A stretch of 64,000 bases of DNA, from NCBI GenBank assembly GCA_023382455.1, contig JAHDVX010000016.1, positions 1-64,000 on the forward strand, in the 5' to 3' direction. How positions within the stretch are numbered: position 1 is the first letter of the stretch; the number at the start of each line of letters is the position of its first letter. A model generated the notes under the pieces. That model had not been told where the DNA came from. It saw only the letters and a list, made by a program, of their open reading frames with translations, and made no database searches. The position numbers and the translations under genes are program-made. Below, piece by piece: positions 1 through 9,200 of the stretch. This stretch comes from Flavobacteriales bacterium (GTDB taxonomy: Bacteria > Bacteroidota > Bacteroidia > Flavobacteriales_F > PHOS-HE28).

Positions 1-1091
1 CCGGTTCCACCATCACCTTTACCGGCACCACGGCCGGTGCCACCGATGCCGGCGACTACGTGCCCGGCTCCGAGTTGGAAGGCCAGCCCGCATCGGTTTG
101 GCATGCCTTCACCACCACCGAATGCACCGATGTGACCATCAGCTACTGCGGCACCACCCCCGCATTCGGAAATGCCTGGATCTTCCTGGCACCCAGCTGC
201 CCGGCCGGTGATGACTATATCCTGGCCAGCTCTTACGACTTCACCACCTGCCCGGACGGGAACGTCACCCTTTTCTACACATTCCTGCCGGCGGGAACCT
301 ATTACCTGCCCGTGATGTTCGATGCTGCCGAAGCCAACGGACCCTACACCATTGACGTGACGGCCGCGGCATGCACCATGCCCACCGAGTACTGCATCCC
401 CAACCCGTCCACCGGCACCACGGACGGGGACTTCATCCAAACGGTGGTCCTGGGCGACATCAACTACTCCGGGCCGAATGATGTGAACTACGTGGACAAC
501 ACGGCCATGACCACCGACCTGGAAGTGGGTTCAACCTACTCCATCGCCATCACCGGAGGTGACTACGCCCCGGATGTGTATGCCGCTTGGATCGACTACA
601 ACAACGACTACTTGTTCGACCCCGCGACGGAGAAACTGGGCGAGTTCACCACGGCAAATGTTGGCGAGACCCAGAACATCACCTTCACCGTGCCGGCCGG
701 CACCACCTTGGGCACCAAGCGCCTGCGCGTGCGCTGTGCCTATGGCGCCGCAGGCATGAGTGCCTGCACGGATTACACCTACGGCGAAACGGAGGACTAC
801 TCGGTGGAGATCGTGCTGGGTACCGGCGTGGCCGGTGCAAACCTGCCCAGCGTCAGCCTGTACCCGAACCCCTCCAACGGCACCTTTACCGTGAATGCCG
901 GAGAGCTCGAGGGGGCCGTGCAGGTGGAAATCGCCGACATGAGCGGTCGCTTGGTGTACAGGGGCCAGCACATGATGCACGCCGACCAGCCGCTGACCCT
1001 GGCATTGGAAAACAAGCTGGCCCAAGGCTCCTACCTGCTGCGCCTCGTGGCGGAGCAGGGCATGCGGACCATCCCGATGATGGACAAGTAA
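1..1091 (+). CDS. T9SS type A secreted repeat protein, 5' end outside window
   Basis: The reading frame is open from base 3, so the gene starts before the window; 362 codons plus stop are visible. In order there is a pre-peptidase-C-like beta module (about residues 1-120 of the visible part, with VWHAF and YCGT signatures), a GEVED-type domain (about 125-270, with YNND and GETEDY motifs), and a C-terminal type A sorting domain beginning at LPSVSLYPNP. Such tails send the protein through the outer membrane by the type IX secretion system, after which the tail is removed or anchored. It is a close paralogue of the next gene and nearly identical to it over the 3' third. The function of the exposed part is unknown; an adhesin or surface-layer role is an inference. 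Confidence 0.85.
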   Translation, partial: GSTITFTGTTAGATDAGDYVPGSELEGQPASVWHAFTTTECTDVTISYCGTTPAFGNAWIFLAPSCPAGDDYILASSYDFTTCPDGNVTLFYTFLPAGTYYLPVMFDAAEANGPYTIDVTAAACTMPTEYCIPNPSTGTTDGDFIQTVVLGDINYSGPNDVNYVDNTAMTTDLEVGSTYSIAITGGDYAPDVYAAWIDYNNDYLFDPATEKLGEFTTANVGETQNITFTVPAGTTLGTKRLRVRCAYGAAGMSACTDYTYGETEDYSVEIVLGTGVAGANLPSVSLYPNPSNGTFTVNAGELEGAVQVEIADMSGRLVYRGQHMMHADQPLTLALENKLAQGSYLLRLVAEQGMRTIPMMDK

Positions 1092-1113
1092 GGCCATACA
1101 ACTTAATTGCGCC

Positions 1114-1145
1114 GGAGGGGCGCCCGCAGCTGCGGGCGCCCCTCC
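1114..1145. terminator. Perfect 32-bp palindrome after the first T9SS gene
   Basis: An uninterrupted 32-base inverted repeat centred on CAGCTG, 23 bases after the stop codon. It is a GC-rich hairpin without a clear T-run, probably a transcription terminator or 3' mRNA stabiliser. A similar hairpin follows the paralogous gene at 3796-3829. Confidence 0.65.
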
Positions 1146-1318
1146 GTGCATGAATACAAGGCTTGGTATCCAAGAACGTGCCTATCTGATCCCGGTGATA
1201 AGTCTATCGGGGCTAACATTGCACCCGTCGAGGCGCTCCGCTAGATCCGAATTGGGCACAATCCGGATCTGGTCATCCTCACACGAACCACCTTCATCCA
1301 TTCCCGCTCAAAAACCCC

Positions 1319-3775
1319 ATGCAAACATTCTACACAGGTAGCGCCGTACGGACCGTTGCCGCTTTCCTCCTGTTCCCCTCCATGGGCCTGATGGCCCAAG
1401 CCCCTGTGAACGACCATTGCCAGGATGTGCAACCCGTGGCATTGGCCACCGGGAATTCCGTGGTGTTCACGGGGAACACCACCGGGGCCACCACCGATGG
1501 CGACAACGTGCCCGGATCGGGGCTCGACGGATTCAACAGCCCCGTGGTGTGGCATGCATTCACCACGGACGTTTGCGCCGATATCGCGGTTTCCTTCTGC
1601 GGTTCGGCCACACCGTTCATGACCGATTATTTCTGGAACGCCCTCAGCCTTCAATGCCCGGCGGACCAGCTGCTGGTGAGCTGGGACTACAACAACTCCG
1701 AATGCCCCGACGGACAACCGGTGATCCATTTCAGCGAGGTTGCCGCAGGCACCTATTACTACCCGGTGTGGGCCGACCCCTCGGGGCCGGTTGGTGACTA
1801 CATCATCACCATCTCGGCCGTGGCCTGCGCACCCTCCGGGCCGGCCAACGACCTGTGCGACGGTGCCACACCGCACAACCTGGCCCTCGGCGACACCTTG
1901 GCGATTGCCGGTGACAATACGGGCGCCACCGACTCCGAAGGCCTCGGCTTCCCGACCGTGTGGGAATCCTTCACGCTGGACACCTGCGCCAACGTGACCG
2001 TGGCCTATTGCGGCACTTCGGGCTTCAGCGCGTTCGCACAAGGCCTGTACGCCGATTGCCCGGCCACCTTGGCCGTGACCCCGGCCGCGGCCGACTCGTG
2101 CGAAGACGGCAACCCGCTTCACACCTATACGGATCTGGCTGCCGGCACGTATTGGATCCCGGTGCGCATGGACGCGGACAGCGCAGCCGGTGCTTATGCC
2201 ATCCAGGTGATCGCCACGGCGTGCAATGCCACACCACCCCCCGCCAACGACCTCTGCGACGGTGCCACACCGCACAACCTGGCCCTCGGCGACATCTTGG
2301 CAATTGCCGGTGACAATACGGGCGCCACCGACTCCGAAGGCCTCGGCTTCCCGACCGTGTGGGAATCCTTCACGCTGGACACCTGCGCCAACGTGACCGT
2401 GGCCTATTGCGGCACTTCGGGCTTCAGCGCGTTCGCACAAGGCCTGTACGCCGATTGCCCGGCCACCTTGGCCGTGACCCCGGCCGCGGCCGACTCGTGC
2501 GAAGACGGCAACCCGCTTCACACCTATACGGATCTGGCTGCCGGCACGTATTGGATCCCGGTGCGCATGGACGCGGACAGCGCAGCCGGTGCTTATGCCA
2601 TCCAGGTGATCACATCGGCATGCGGCCCCATGCCTCCGCCAGCCAATGACCTCTGTGCCGATGTCACCCCCGAACCGTTGGCTGCCGGTACCACGCTCAC
2701 CTTCACGGGTACCACGGAAGGTGCCACCGATACCGATGACTATGAACCGGGCTCCGACCTGGAAGGCGAGGCCCCGTCCGTGTGGCATGCCTTCACCACC
2801 AGCGAATGCACCGATGTGACCGTCAGCTACTGCGGCACCACCCCCGCATTCGGAAACGCTTGGATCTTCCTTTCACCCAGCTGCCCGGCCGGCAATGACT
2901 ACCGGGTCGCTGACAGCTTCGACATTGTCACCTGCCCGGACGGAAACATCACCTTGTCCTTCACAGCACTGGCTGCTGGAACCTACTTCCTGCCTGTGAT
3001 GTTCGATGTTGACCAAGCCAATGGCCCCTACACCATTGATGTGACGGCCGCGGCATGCACCGTACCCACCGAGTACTGCATCCCCAACCCGTCCGAAGGC
3101 CCCACGGACGGGGACTTTATCCATACGTTGGTCCTGGAGGACATCAACTACACCGGGGCCAATGACACCAACTACGTGGACAACACGGCCATGACCACCG
3201 ACCTCTCCGTTGGTGGCACCTACTCCATCGCCATTACTTCGGGAGACTATGACGAGGACGTGTATGCTGCCTGGATCGACTACAACAACGACTTCGTGTT
3301 CGACCCCGCGACGGAGAAGTTGGGCGAGTTCACCACGGCCGTCCCCTCGGAGACCCAGAGCATCACCTTCACCGTGCCGGCCGGCACCACGTTGGGCACC
3401 AAGCGCCTGCGCGTGCGCTGCGCCTATGGCGCCACGGACATGGACGCTTGCACGGATTACACCTACGGCGAAACGGAGGACTACTCGGTGGAGATCGTGC
3501 TGGGTACCGGCGTGGCCGGTGCAAACCTGCCCAGCGTCAGCCTGTACCCGAACCCCTCCAACGGCACCTTTACCGTGAATGCCGGAGAGCTCGAGGGGGC
3601 CGTGCAGGTGGAGATCGCCGACATGAGCGGTCGCGTGGTGTACAGCGGCCAGCATTTGCTGCAGGCCGACCAGCCGCTGACCCTGGCCCTGGAGGGCAAG
3701 CTGGCCCAGGGTTCATACCAGCTGCGTCTGGTGGCTGGGCAGGGCATGCGGACCATCCCGATGATGGTCAAGTAA
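1319..3775 (+). CDS. T9SS type A secreted protein with four PPC-like repeats and GEVED domain
   Basis: The protein has 818 residues. An N-terminal signal peptide (about 1-27, ending MAQA) is followed by four beta modules resembling bacterial pre-peptidase C-terminal domains (roughly 30-175, 176-308, 309-441, 442-580). Each has an NDLC-type entry, a WxSF/WHAF strand and a YCGT strand. A GEVED domain (about 583-725) and a type A T9SS sorting domain (about 735-818, SVSLYPNPSNG) follow. Modules 2 and 3 are almost the same sequence, a 399-bp tandem duplication. From module 4 to the stop the gene matches the upstream paralogue closely. The ATG was chosen because it gives a complete signal peptide. 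Probably a cell-surface or secreted adhesin-like protein; no catalytic motif is visible. Confidence 0.85.
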   Translation: MQTFYTGSAVRTVAAFLLFPSMGLMAQAPVNDHCQDVQPVALATGNSVVFTGNTTGATTDGDNVPGSGLDGFNSPVVWHAFTTDVCADIAVSFCGSATPFMTDYFWNALSLQCPADQLLVSWDYNNSECPDGQPVIHFSEVAAGTYYYPVWADPSGPVGDYIITISAVACAPSGPANDLCDGATPHNLALGDTLAIAGDNTGATDSEGLGFPTVWESFTLDTCANVTVAYCGTSGFSAFAQGLYADCPATLAVTPAAADSCEDGNPLHTYTDLAAGTYWIPVRMDADSAAGAYAIQVIATACNATPPPANDLCDGATPHNLALGDILAIAGDNTGATDSEGLGFPTVWESFTLDTCANVTVAYCGTSGFSAFAQGLYADCPATLAVTPAAADSCEDGNPLHTYTDLAAGTYWIPVRMDADSAAGAYAIQVITSACGPMPPPANDLCADVTPEPLAAGTTLTFTGTTEGATDTDDYEPGSDLEGEAPSVWHAFTTSECTDVTVSYCGTTPAFGNAWIFLSPSCPAGNDYRVADSFDIVTCPDGNITLSFTALAAGTYFLPVMFDVDQANGPYTIDVTAAACTVPTEYCIPNPSEGPTDGDFIHTLVLEDINYTGANDTNYVDNTAMTTDLSVGGTYSIAITSGDYDEDVYAAWIDYNNDFVFDPATEKLGEFTTAVPSETQSITFTVPAGTTLGTKRLRVRCAYGATDMDACTDYTYGETEDYSVEIVLGTGVAGANLPSVSLYPNPSNGTFTVNAGELEGAVQVEIADMSGRVVYSGQHLLQADQPLTLALEGKLAQGSYQLRLVAGQGMRTIPMMVK
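1846..2212 (+). repeat. Internal 399-bp-period tandem repeat, copy 1
   Basis: Encodes the second PPC-like module. It aligns without gaps to 2245-2611 (offset 399 bp), with only about three base differences seen by eye, at the CTGTGC/CTCTGC and CACCTTGGCGA/CATCTTGGCAA positions. Confidence 0.9.
2245..2611 (+). repeat. Internal 399-bp-period tandem repeat, copy 2
   Basis: Encodes the third PPC-like module and is nearly identical to 1846-2212. The offset is a whole number of codons (133), so the frame is kept. Confidence 0.9.
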
Positions 3776-3795
3776 GGCCTAACGTTACGATGTGC

Positions 3796-3829
3796 CGAAG
3801 GGGCGCCCACAACCGCGGGCGCCCCTTCG
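3796..3829. terminator. Bidirectional hairpin between convergent genes
   Basis: Thirteen-base perfect arms (3796-3808 and 3817-3829) around an 8-base loop. It lies in the 72-base gap between the stop of the T9SS gene and the stop of the oppositely oriented SDR gene, so it can serve both. Confidence 0.75.
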
Positions 3830-3847
3830 TGCTTTCCATGCGGTGGT

Positions 3848-4636
3848 TCACAAACAGCCAGTCCTGCCGCCATCCACCGGCAGGTTGATGCCGCTGATGT
3901 ACGCCGCGGACGGCCCGGCCAGGAAGCAGATGGCGGCGGCGGTCTCCTGCGGTTCGGCGAAGCGCCGCAGCGGGATCTCCGCCATCATCGCGCCGGCGGC
4001 CTCCTCCTCGCTCACATTCCCCTTGCTGCTCTTGTTGGCGATGATGGCCTTCAGCCGTCCGGTGGCCGTGGCCCCGGGCAGCACGTTGTTCACCGTGATG
4101 TTGTACGGCCCCAGCTCATTGGCCAGCGTCTTGCTCCAGTTGGCCACCGCTCCGCGCACGGTGTTGCTCACGCCGAGGTTGTGCAGCGGCAGCTTCACGC
4201 TGGTGCTGATCACATTGATGATGCGTCCGCCGCGCCGCTCCTTCATGCCCGGCACCACCGCCAGCACCAAGGTCTGGAAGGCCAGCAGGTGCAGGCGGAA
4301 GCCCTGCTCGAAGGCCGCCACGGACGCCTCATGCGCAGGTCCCGGTGGCGGCCCTCCGGTGTTGTTCACCAGGATATCCGGCGCGCCGTGCTGCTGCACA
4401 TGCCTGCGGATGGCGGCATCCAGTGCGGAGGTGTCCGCCATGTCGGCCACCAGGATGCCATGTTGCCCGCCGGATGCGGGCGCCAGCGTGGCCAAGGCCT
4501 CCTGCAATTTCTCCCGGTCGCGCCCCAGCAGGGTGACATGCGCGCCCAGCCGCGCCATTTCCTGCGCGGTGGCCAGGCCGATTCCCTGTGTGCCGCCGCC
4601 CACCAAGGCGTGTTTGCCGTCCAAGCGGATGTTCAT
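3848..4636 (-). CDS. SDR-fold oxidoreductase lacking the YxxxK catalytic pair
   Basis: The product has 262 residues with a Rossmann fold of the short-chain dehydrogenase family: dinucleotide-binding GGGTQGIG at 13-20, NNTGG at 91-95, and a C-terminal GINLPVDGG. Ser144 sits in the usual catalytic serine place. The positions of the catalytic Tyr (+13) and Lys (+17) are Ser157 and Arg161 (SNTVR), so the normal proton-relay pair is missing. An SNxxR version of this motif is, as far as I recall, shared by a whole SDR subgroup, so this is probably not decay. The start at 4636 was chosen because the family N-terminus begins there; longer in-frame starts add an arginine/proline-rich, unrelated segment. 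It is divergent from the haaO-ACMSD pair; a role in the same pathway is only suggested by position. Confidence 0.85.
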   Translation of the reverse strand: MNIRLDGKHALVGGGTQGIGLATAQEMARLGAHVTLLGRDREKLQEALATLAPASGGQHGILVADMADTSALDAAIRRHVQQHGAPDILVNNTGGPPPGPAHEASVAAFEQGFRLHLLAFQTLVLAVVPGMKERRGGRIINVISTSVKLPLHNLGVSNTVRGAVANWSKTLANELGPYNITVNNVLPGATATGRLKAIIANKSSKGNVSEEEAAGAMMAEIPLRRFAEPQETAAAICFLAGPSAAYISGINLPVDGGRTGCL

Positions 4637-4640
4637 GGGG

Positions 4641-4648
4641 TAAATGTA
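4641..4648 (-). promoter_or_regulatory. Probable -7 box of the SDR gene (TACATTTA)
   Basis: One base away from TAnnTTTG on the minus strand, only 4 bases before the ATG, which would give a leaderless or nearly leaderless transcript. No convincing -33 element was seen. Confidence 0.4.
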
Positions 4649-4705
4649 GCCGGACCGCGATGCCATGCCCAACGCCATGCGCCGGTGCACCGCCGGGCCA
4701 GGCCT

Positions 4706-4713
4706 TACCTTCG
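4706..4713 (+). promoter_or_regulatory. Probable -7 box of haaO-ACMSD (TACCTTCG)
   Basis: Matches TAnnTTYG, the recurring box in this window, 21 bases before the haaO start. The -33 element is unclear. Confidence 0.5.
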
Positions 4714-4734
4714 GGGTCTGATCCAGCAAAGACC

Positions 4735-5265
4735 ATGAGCATTCGCCGACCCTTCAACCTGATGCAGTGGATCAAGGACAACCGCGACCTGCTGAAGCCG
4801 CCCGTGGGCAACAAGAACCTGTATGCCGATGCCGGCGACTACATCGTGATGGTGGTGGGCGGCCCCAATGCGCGCAAGGACTACCACTGGAACGAGACGG
4901 AGGAGTTGTTCTACCAGCTGGAAGGCGACATCGAGGTGGGGATCCAGGAGGACGGCAAGGCGGTGAAGATCCCGATCAAGGCCGGGGAGATGTTCCTGCT
5001 GCCGGCGTGCACGCCGCACTCGCCCTCGCGCCCGGCGGGGTCCGTGGGCCTGGTGGTGGAGTGCAAGCGCAACGACCGCGAGATGAAGGACGGCCTGCTG
5101 TGGTTCTGCGAGCAATGCAACCACAAGCTGTGGGAGGACTACTTCGTGCTGAACGACATCGAGAAGGACTTCCTGCCGCGCTTCCGGAAGTTCTACGGCA
5201 GTGAGGAGCTGCGCACCTGCAAGCAGTGCGGGCATGTGATGGAGGCCGACCCCCGATTCGTCTGA
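4735..5265 (+). CDS. haaO: 3-hydroxyanthranilate 3,4-dioxygenase
   Basis: This Fe(II) cupin enzyme opens the ring of 3-hydroxyanthranilate to give 2-amino-3-carboxymuconate semialdehyde, in tryptophan (kynurenine) breakdown. The 176-residue length fits the bacterial enzyme. Metal ligands His51, Glu57 and His95 and substrate-binding Arg47 and Arg99 are present at the positions known from the Cupriavidus enzyme. Two CxxC pairs (Cys125/128 and Cys162/165) form the rubredoxin-like second metal site typical of bacterial forms. The start at 4735 gives the standard MSIRRPFN beginning. The next gene, 9 bases downstream, encodes the following pathway step, so the two are surely co-transcribed. Confidence 0.96.
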   Translation: MSIRRPFNLMQWIKDNRDLLKPPVGNKNLYADAGDYIVMVVGGPNARKDYHWNETEELFYQLEGDIEVGIQEDGKAVKIPIKAGEMFLLPACTPHSPSRPAGSVGLVVECKRNDREMKDGLLWFCEQCNHKLWEDYFVLNDIEKDFLPRFRKFYGSEELRTCKQCGHVMEADPRFV

Positions 5266-5274
5266 CGCCGGAAG

Positions 5275-6291
5275 ATGCCCGAGTTGTTCGCCGTCGACAT
5301 CCACACGCACATCCTGCCCAAGGACATTCCCGACTTCGGGAGGCGGTTCGGGTACGGCGGCTTCATCCACCTGGACCACCACAAGCCGGGGTGCGCCCGC
5401 ATGATGAAGGACGACCGGTTCTTCCGTGAGGTGGAGGCCAATGTGTGGGACCCGTCCGTGCGCATGCACGAATGCGGCGGCCACGGGGTGCACGTGCAGG
5501 TGCTCAGCACCGTGCCGGTGATGTTCAGCTACTGGGCCAAGCCGCAGGACACGCTGAACCTGGCCATGTTCCTAAATGACCACATCGCGGACATCGCGCA
5601 GCGGCACCCCAAGCGTTTCATCGGGCTGGGCACCCTGCCCATGCAGGACACCGGCCTTGCCGTGAAGGAGCTGGAGAGGTGCAAGCGGATCGGCCTCCAA
5701 GGCGTGGAGGTGGGCAGCCATGTGGAGGGGGTGAACCTCGGCGAGCCCGCGCTCTTCCCCGTGTTCCAAGCGTGCGAGGAGTTGGGCATGGCGGTGTTCG
5801 TGCATCCGTGGGACATGCTGGGCAAGGAGCGCACGGACAAATACTGGTCGCCATGGCTGGTGGCCATGCCGATGGAGACCACGCTGGCCATCACCAGCAT
5901 GATCTTCAGCGGGCTCTTCGAGCGGCTGCCCAAGCTGCGCGTGGCCTTCGCGCACGGCGGCGGCTCCTTCCCCGGCACCTTCGGGCGCATCGAGCACGGC
6001 TTCAACGTGCGGCCCGACCTGTGCGCCGTGGACAATGCCGTGCCACCGCGCGAATACCTGGGGCGCTTCTGGCTCGACTCGCTGGTACACGACCCCGCCA
6101 TGCTGCAGCACGTGGTGAACCTGGTGGGGCCGGAGCGCGTGGCATTGGGCACCGATTACCCCTTCCCGCTGGGTGAACTGCAGCCGGGCACGCTGATCCG
6201 CTCCATGCCGTGGGATGATGCGCAGAAGGAAATGTTGCTCAGCGGCGCGGCCCTGCAATGGCTCGGCCTGGAGCGCGGCGCGTTCATCTGA
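5275..6291 (+). CDS. Aminocarboxymuconate-semialdehyde decarboxylase (ACMSD)
   Basis: A 338-residue amidohydrolase-superfamily zinc decarboxylase. It removes the carboxyl group from the product of the preceding gene to give 2-aminomuconate semialdehyde, steering tryptophan carbon to catabolism and away from quinolinate/NAD. Metal and catalytic residues are visible: His10 and His12 (HTH), His177 (VFVHPWD), His227 (FAHGGG) and Asp294 (GTDYPFP), with spacing matching the Pseudomonas enzyme. It forms an operon with haaO (9-base gap). Its last 8 bases overlap the end of the convergent large T9SS gene. The later catabolic enzymes (aldehyde dehydrogenase, deaminase) are not in this window. Confidence 0.95.
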   Translation: MPELFAVDIHTHILPKDIPDFGRRFGYGGFIHLDHHKPGCARMMKDDRFFREVEANVWDPSVRMHECGGHGVHVQVLSTVPVMFSYWAKPQDTLNLAMFLNDHIADIAQRHPKRFIGLGTLPMQDTGLAVKELERCKRIGLQGVEVGSHVEGVNLGEPALFPVFQACEELGMAVFVHPWDMLGKERTDKYWSPWLVAMPMETTLAITSMIFSGLFERLPKLRVAFAHGGGSFPGTFGRIEHGFNVRPDLCAVDNAVPPREYLGRFWLDSLVHDPAMLQHVVNLVGPERVALGTDYPFPLGELQPGTLIRSMPWDDAQKEMLLSGAALQWLGLERGAFI

Positions 6292-9200
6292 CCAGGTTCA
6301 CGTGGCCGTAGACCGTATGGGCCGGGCCATGCGTCTCCTCGTAATCAATCCGCCATACGTAAGTGCCGATCGGTGAATCCTTGCCGCTATAGGTGCCGTC
6401 CCATCCATCCTCCAAACGGTCGGTGCTGAAGATCAATTGGCCCCAGCGGTTGAAGACCAACAACCGGAATACATCCACGTTATGGGCAAGGGCCCTGAAC
6501 ACGTCGTTCACCTCATCGCCATCGGGCGTGAAGGTGTTCGGCACGAAAAGGCTCCCGCGGAAATACACGGTCACCTGGTCGGTGGCCTTGCATCCGTTGG
6601 CATCGGTGACCTCCACGGTGTAGGTGGTGGTGCTGTCCGGTGTGGCCACGGTGTGCGTACAGGCGGTGCAGGCCAGGTCCGTTGGCGGGGACCAGAGGAA
6701 GGTGCCCGTGCCGAAAGCCGACAGCACCGCGCTTCCGCCCCAATCGATGGTGACGTCCGCCCCGGCGTTCACCACCGGCGGCGGGTGCAGTAAGACCACC
6801 GCCGAGGCCGTGGCCGTGCAGCCCAGGGTGTCGGTCACCGTCACGGTCCATGTGCCGGGCTGTGCGGGCTCCAGCACCAAAGAGTCCCCGGAGGTGCCGG
6901 CAACTCCCCAATCATAGGACACGCCACCGGAAGCATGCAGGGTCAAGGCCTCCCCGGGGCAGACCACGGTATCGGGCCAGGCCCGGGCATCCACTTGGTC
7001 GATGCCCACGAACGCGCTGTCCCACACCGATCCACAAGCGTTGAGCAACAGCACGGTGTACTGCGTGGGCGCCTCGGGCGTTACCACGGTGGACTGCGTG
7101 TCCATGCTGCCGATGCCGGGGCTGCCCTGCCATTGGTACCACGCTGCTGTACCGGCGGTGAGTGTGGCCGATGATCCGGGGCAGATCACCGTGTCGTGCA
7201 AGGCGGGTGCGGGCGGGTTGAGGAACACGTCCACAAAAACGGAATCCTCCACGGTGCATCCTTCCGGTGTGGTGATCGTCACCGTGTAGGTGGTGGGCAC
7301 CGTGGGCGTGGCCAAGGGGTTGGCGGTTTCGGTTGCGGAGAGGGTGGGATCCGGTTCCCAGGCATAGGTGCCGCCACCGCTGGCCGCCAGCAATACGCCG
7401 CTGCCGATGCACGAGGCGGTGTCCACGCCTGCCGAGCCCTGGGGATCAAGCAGGGTGAGGGTCACCGAGGCGGAGTCTGTTCCGCAAAGGCCGGTCACCA
7501 CCACGGAATAGGTGGCCGGGCCGCCGGGTGTGGCCAGCGGATCGGGGCTGGTCGCGTCGCTCAGGCCCGTGGAGGGGCTCCATTGGTAAGCCTCACCGCC
7601 CGATGCGTGGAGCTGGATGCTTCCGCCCGGGCACAGGGGCGGCACCGGATCGATGGCGGCCACGGGCGGGGCCATGCTGGTGATGGTGATCTCCGTGGAA
7701 TCCGTGGCCGTGCAGCCGAAGCTATCGCTCAACACCATGCTCACCGTGAAGGTCCCAGTGTCCGTGTACACGTGTGCCGGCTCGAAGTCCGTGCCTGTGG
7801 TGCCGTCACCGAAGTGCCACAGGTAGGTGTTGCCGCCGGTGCTGGTGTTGATGAACTGGACGGTGTCCGGGATGCAGATCTCCGTGGGGCCCTGGATGGC
7901 GATGGAGGGTACGGCCACGGCCAGCTCGAACTTGAACACGCCGAGGTTGCAGTTGAAGGAGTTGTTGGTGTTGCTCCAGGCGTCCGGCGTGGTGGGAAAA
8001 TCGTCGCTGTTGCCGCAGCCCGCGCACACCGCCTGGTACACGGTCCCATCCTTGTCGAAGCGCGAGGTGCCGCCGTCCACATGCTCGCCGCTGGAGCCGC
8101 CGAAGAAGGTGGCGTAGCTCAGGGAAACCGCATCCGGGTTCAGCAGCATCAGGTAGAAATCGCTGCCGTCCGTGCCGGGCTGGAAGGCATCCGGAGTGAC
8201 GGCCAGGCCATTGGTGGTGCTTGCGGTGGCCTGTGCGTAGTGGTTCACTGCGCCTCCCCAGCCGCTGAAGTAGATCTGCCCGCAATCACTCACCAGGAAG
8301 GCCGATGGCGAAATGTCCTCGTCGCCCTGGCCGTTTCCGATCACCGTGGACCACTCGCTGGAGGAAAGGTCATTGGAGAGCTTGTGGATGAACTGCGAAC
8401 TGCCGGGATTGCTGTACACGCCGGCGGAAACGGGATAGGCGCCGTGGGTCTGGCCCACCACGAACACCTTGTCCGAAAGGTCCACCTGCACGAAATAGCT
8501 CTGGTCGAAGGCGCTGGTGCCGAGGAAGGACGCTGAGAGCCGCTGGGTGAGGCCGGCATTCCAGCGCATCACATACCCGTCGGCCACGCCACCGAAGCTG
8601 CCGTTCATGGGGGTGCCTGCCATGGGCAGGTCCGAGCTGGTGGTGCCGCCGGAGGTGAACACTTGGCCATTGGAGTCGAACTGCACACCGTAACCGCTGT
8701 CTTCGCCCGTGCCTCCGCAATAGGTGCCCTGAAGCGTGGTAAGCGCAGGGTCCATGCGGAACAGGAAGGCATCCTGTAGGCCTCCGCCGAAGGTGGTTTG
8801 CGGCGCATCCGGGCTCACAGGCATGTCGGTGCTTTGGGTGGATGTGCTCACCACGGGCCACTCCTGCGGGTCCAGGGCGATCTCGCCACGGAAATGGTCG
8901 CCGTAGTTATGGGAGAGCGGCAGCACATTGTTCACCCCGTCGTTGCCGCTGCCACCCACATAGGTGCAGGCGATCATGGTCGTGGCATCGGCTGAGAGGT
9001 GGGCCACCGCGATATCGGTGCCGCCCGAATGGCCGTAACCATAGCCGGAGATCAAGCCCGCCCAACCGCCCGAACCGGTGCTGATGGCCGGCCCACCGTT
9101 AAAACCCGTATCGAAAGCGCCCGGCGTCACCGGGAAATCCGGCGATCCCGTGCTGGCCAGCACATACAGTTCATCGTTGCTGTTCACCACCAGGCTGTGC

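Noticed and set aside
1846-2611. Regular repeats considered as a CRISPR-like array
   Set aside because: The unit is 399 bp, in frame, and encodes protein modules; no short direct repeats with unique spacers occur anywhere in the window.
1241-2788. 515-codon minus-strand open frame
   Set aside because: It is the antisense shadow of the repeat-containing T9SS gene; the protein is Arg/Gly/His-rich, repeats with the repeats of the sense gene, and has no domain.
3848-4636. SDR gene as a decayed pseudogene because YxxxK is missing
   Set aside because: The rest of the fold, length and C-terminus are intact, and the SNxxR pattern looks like a subgroup feature.
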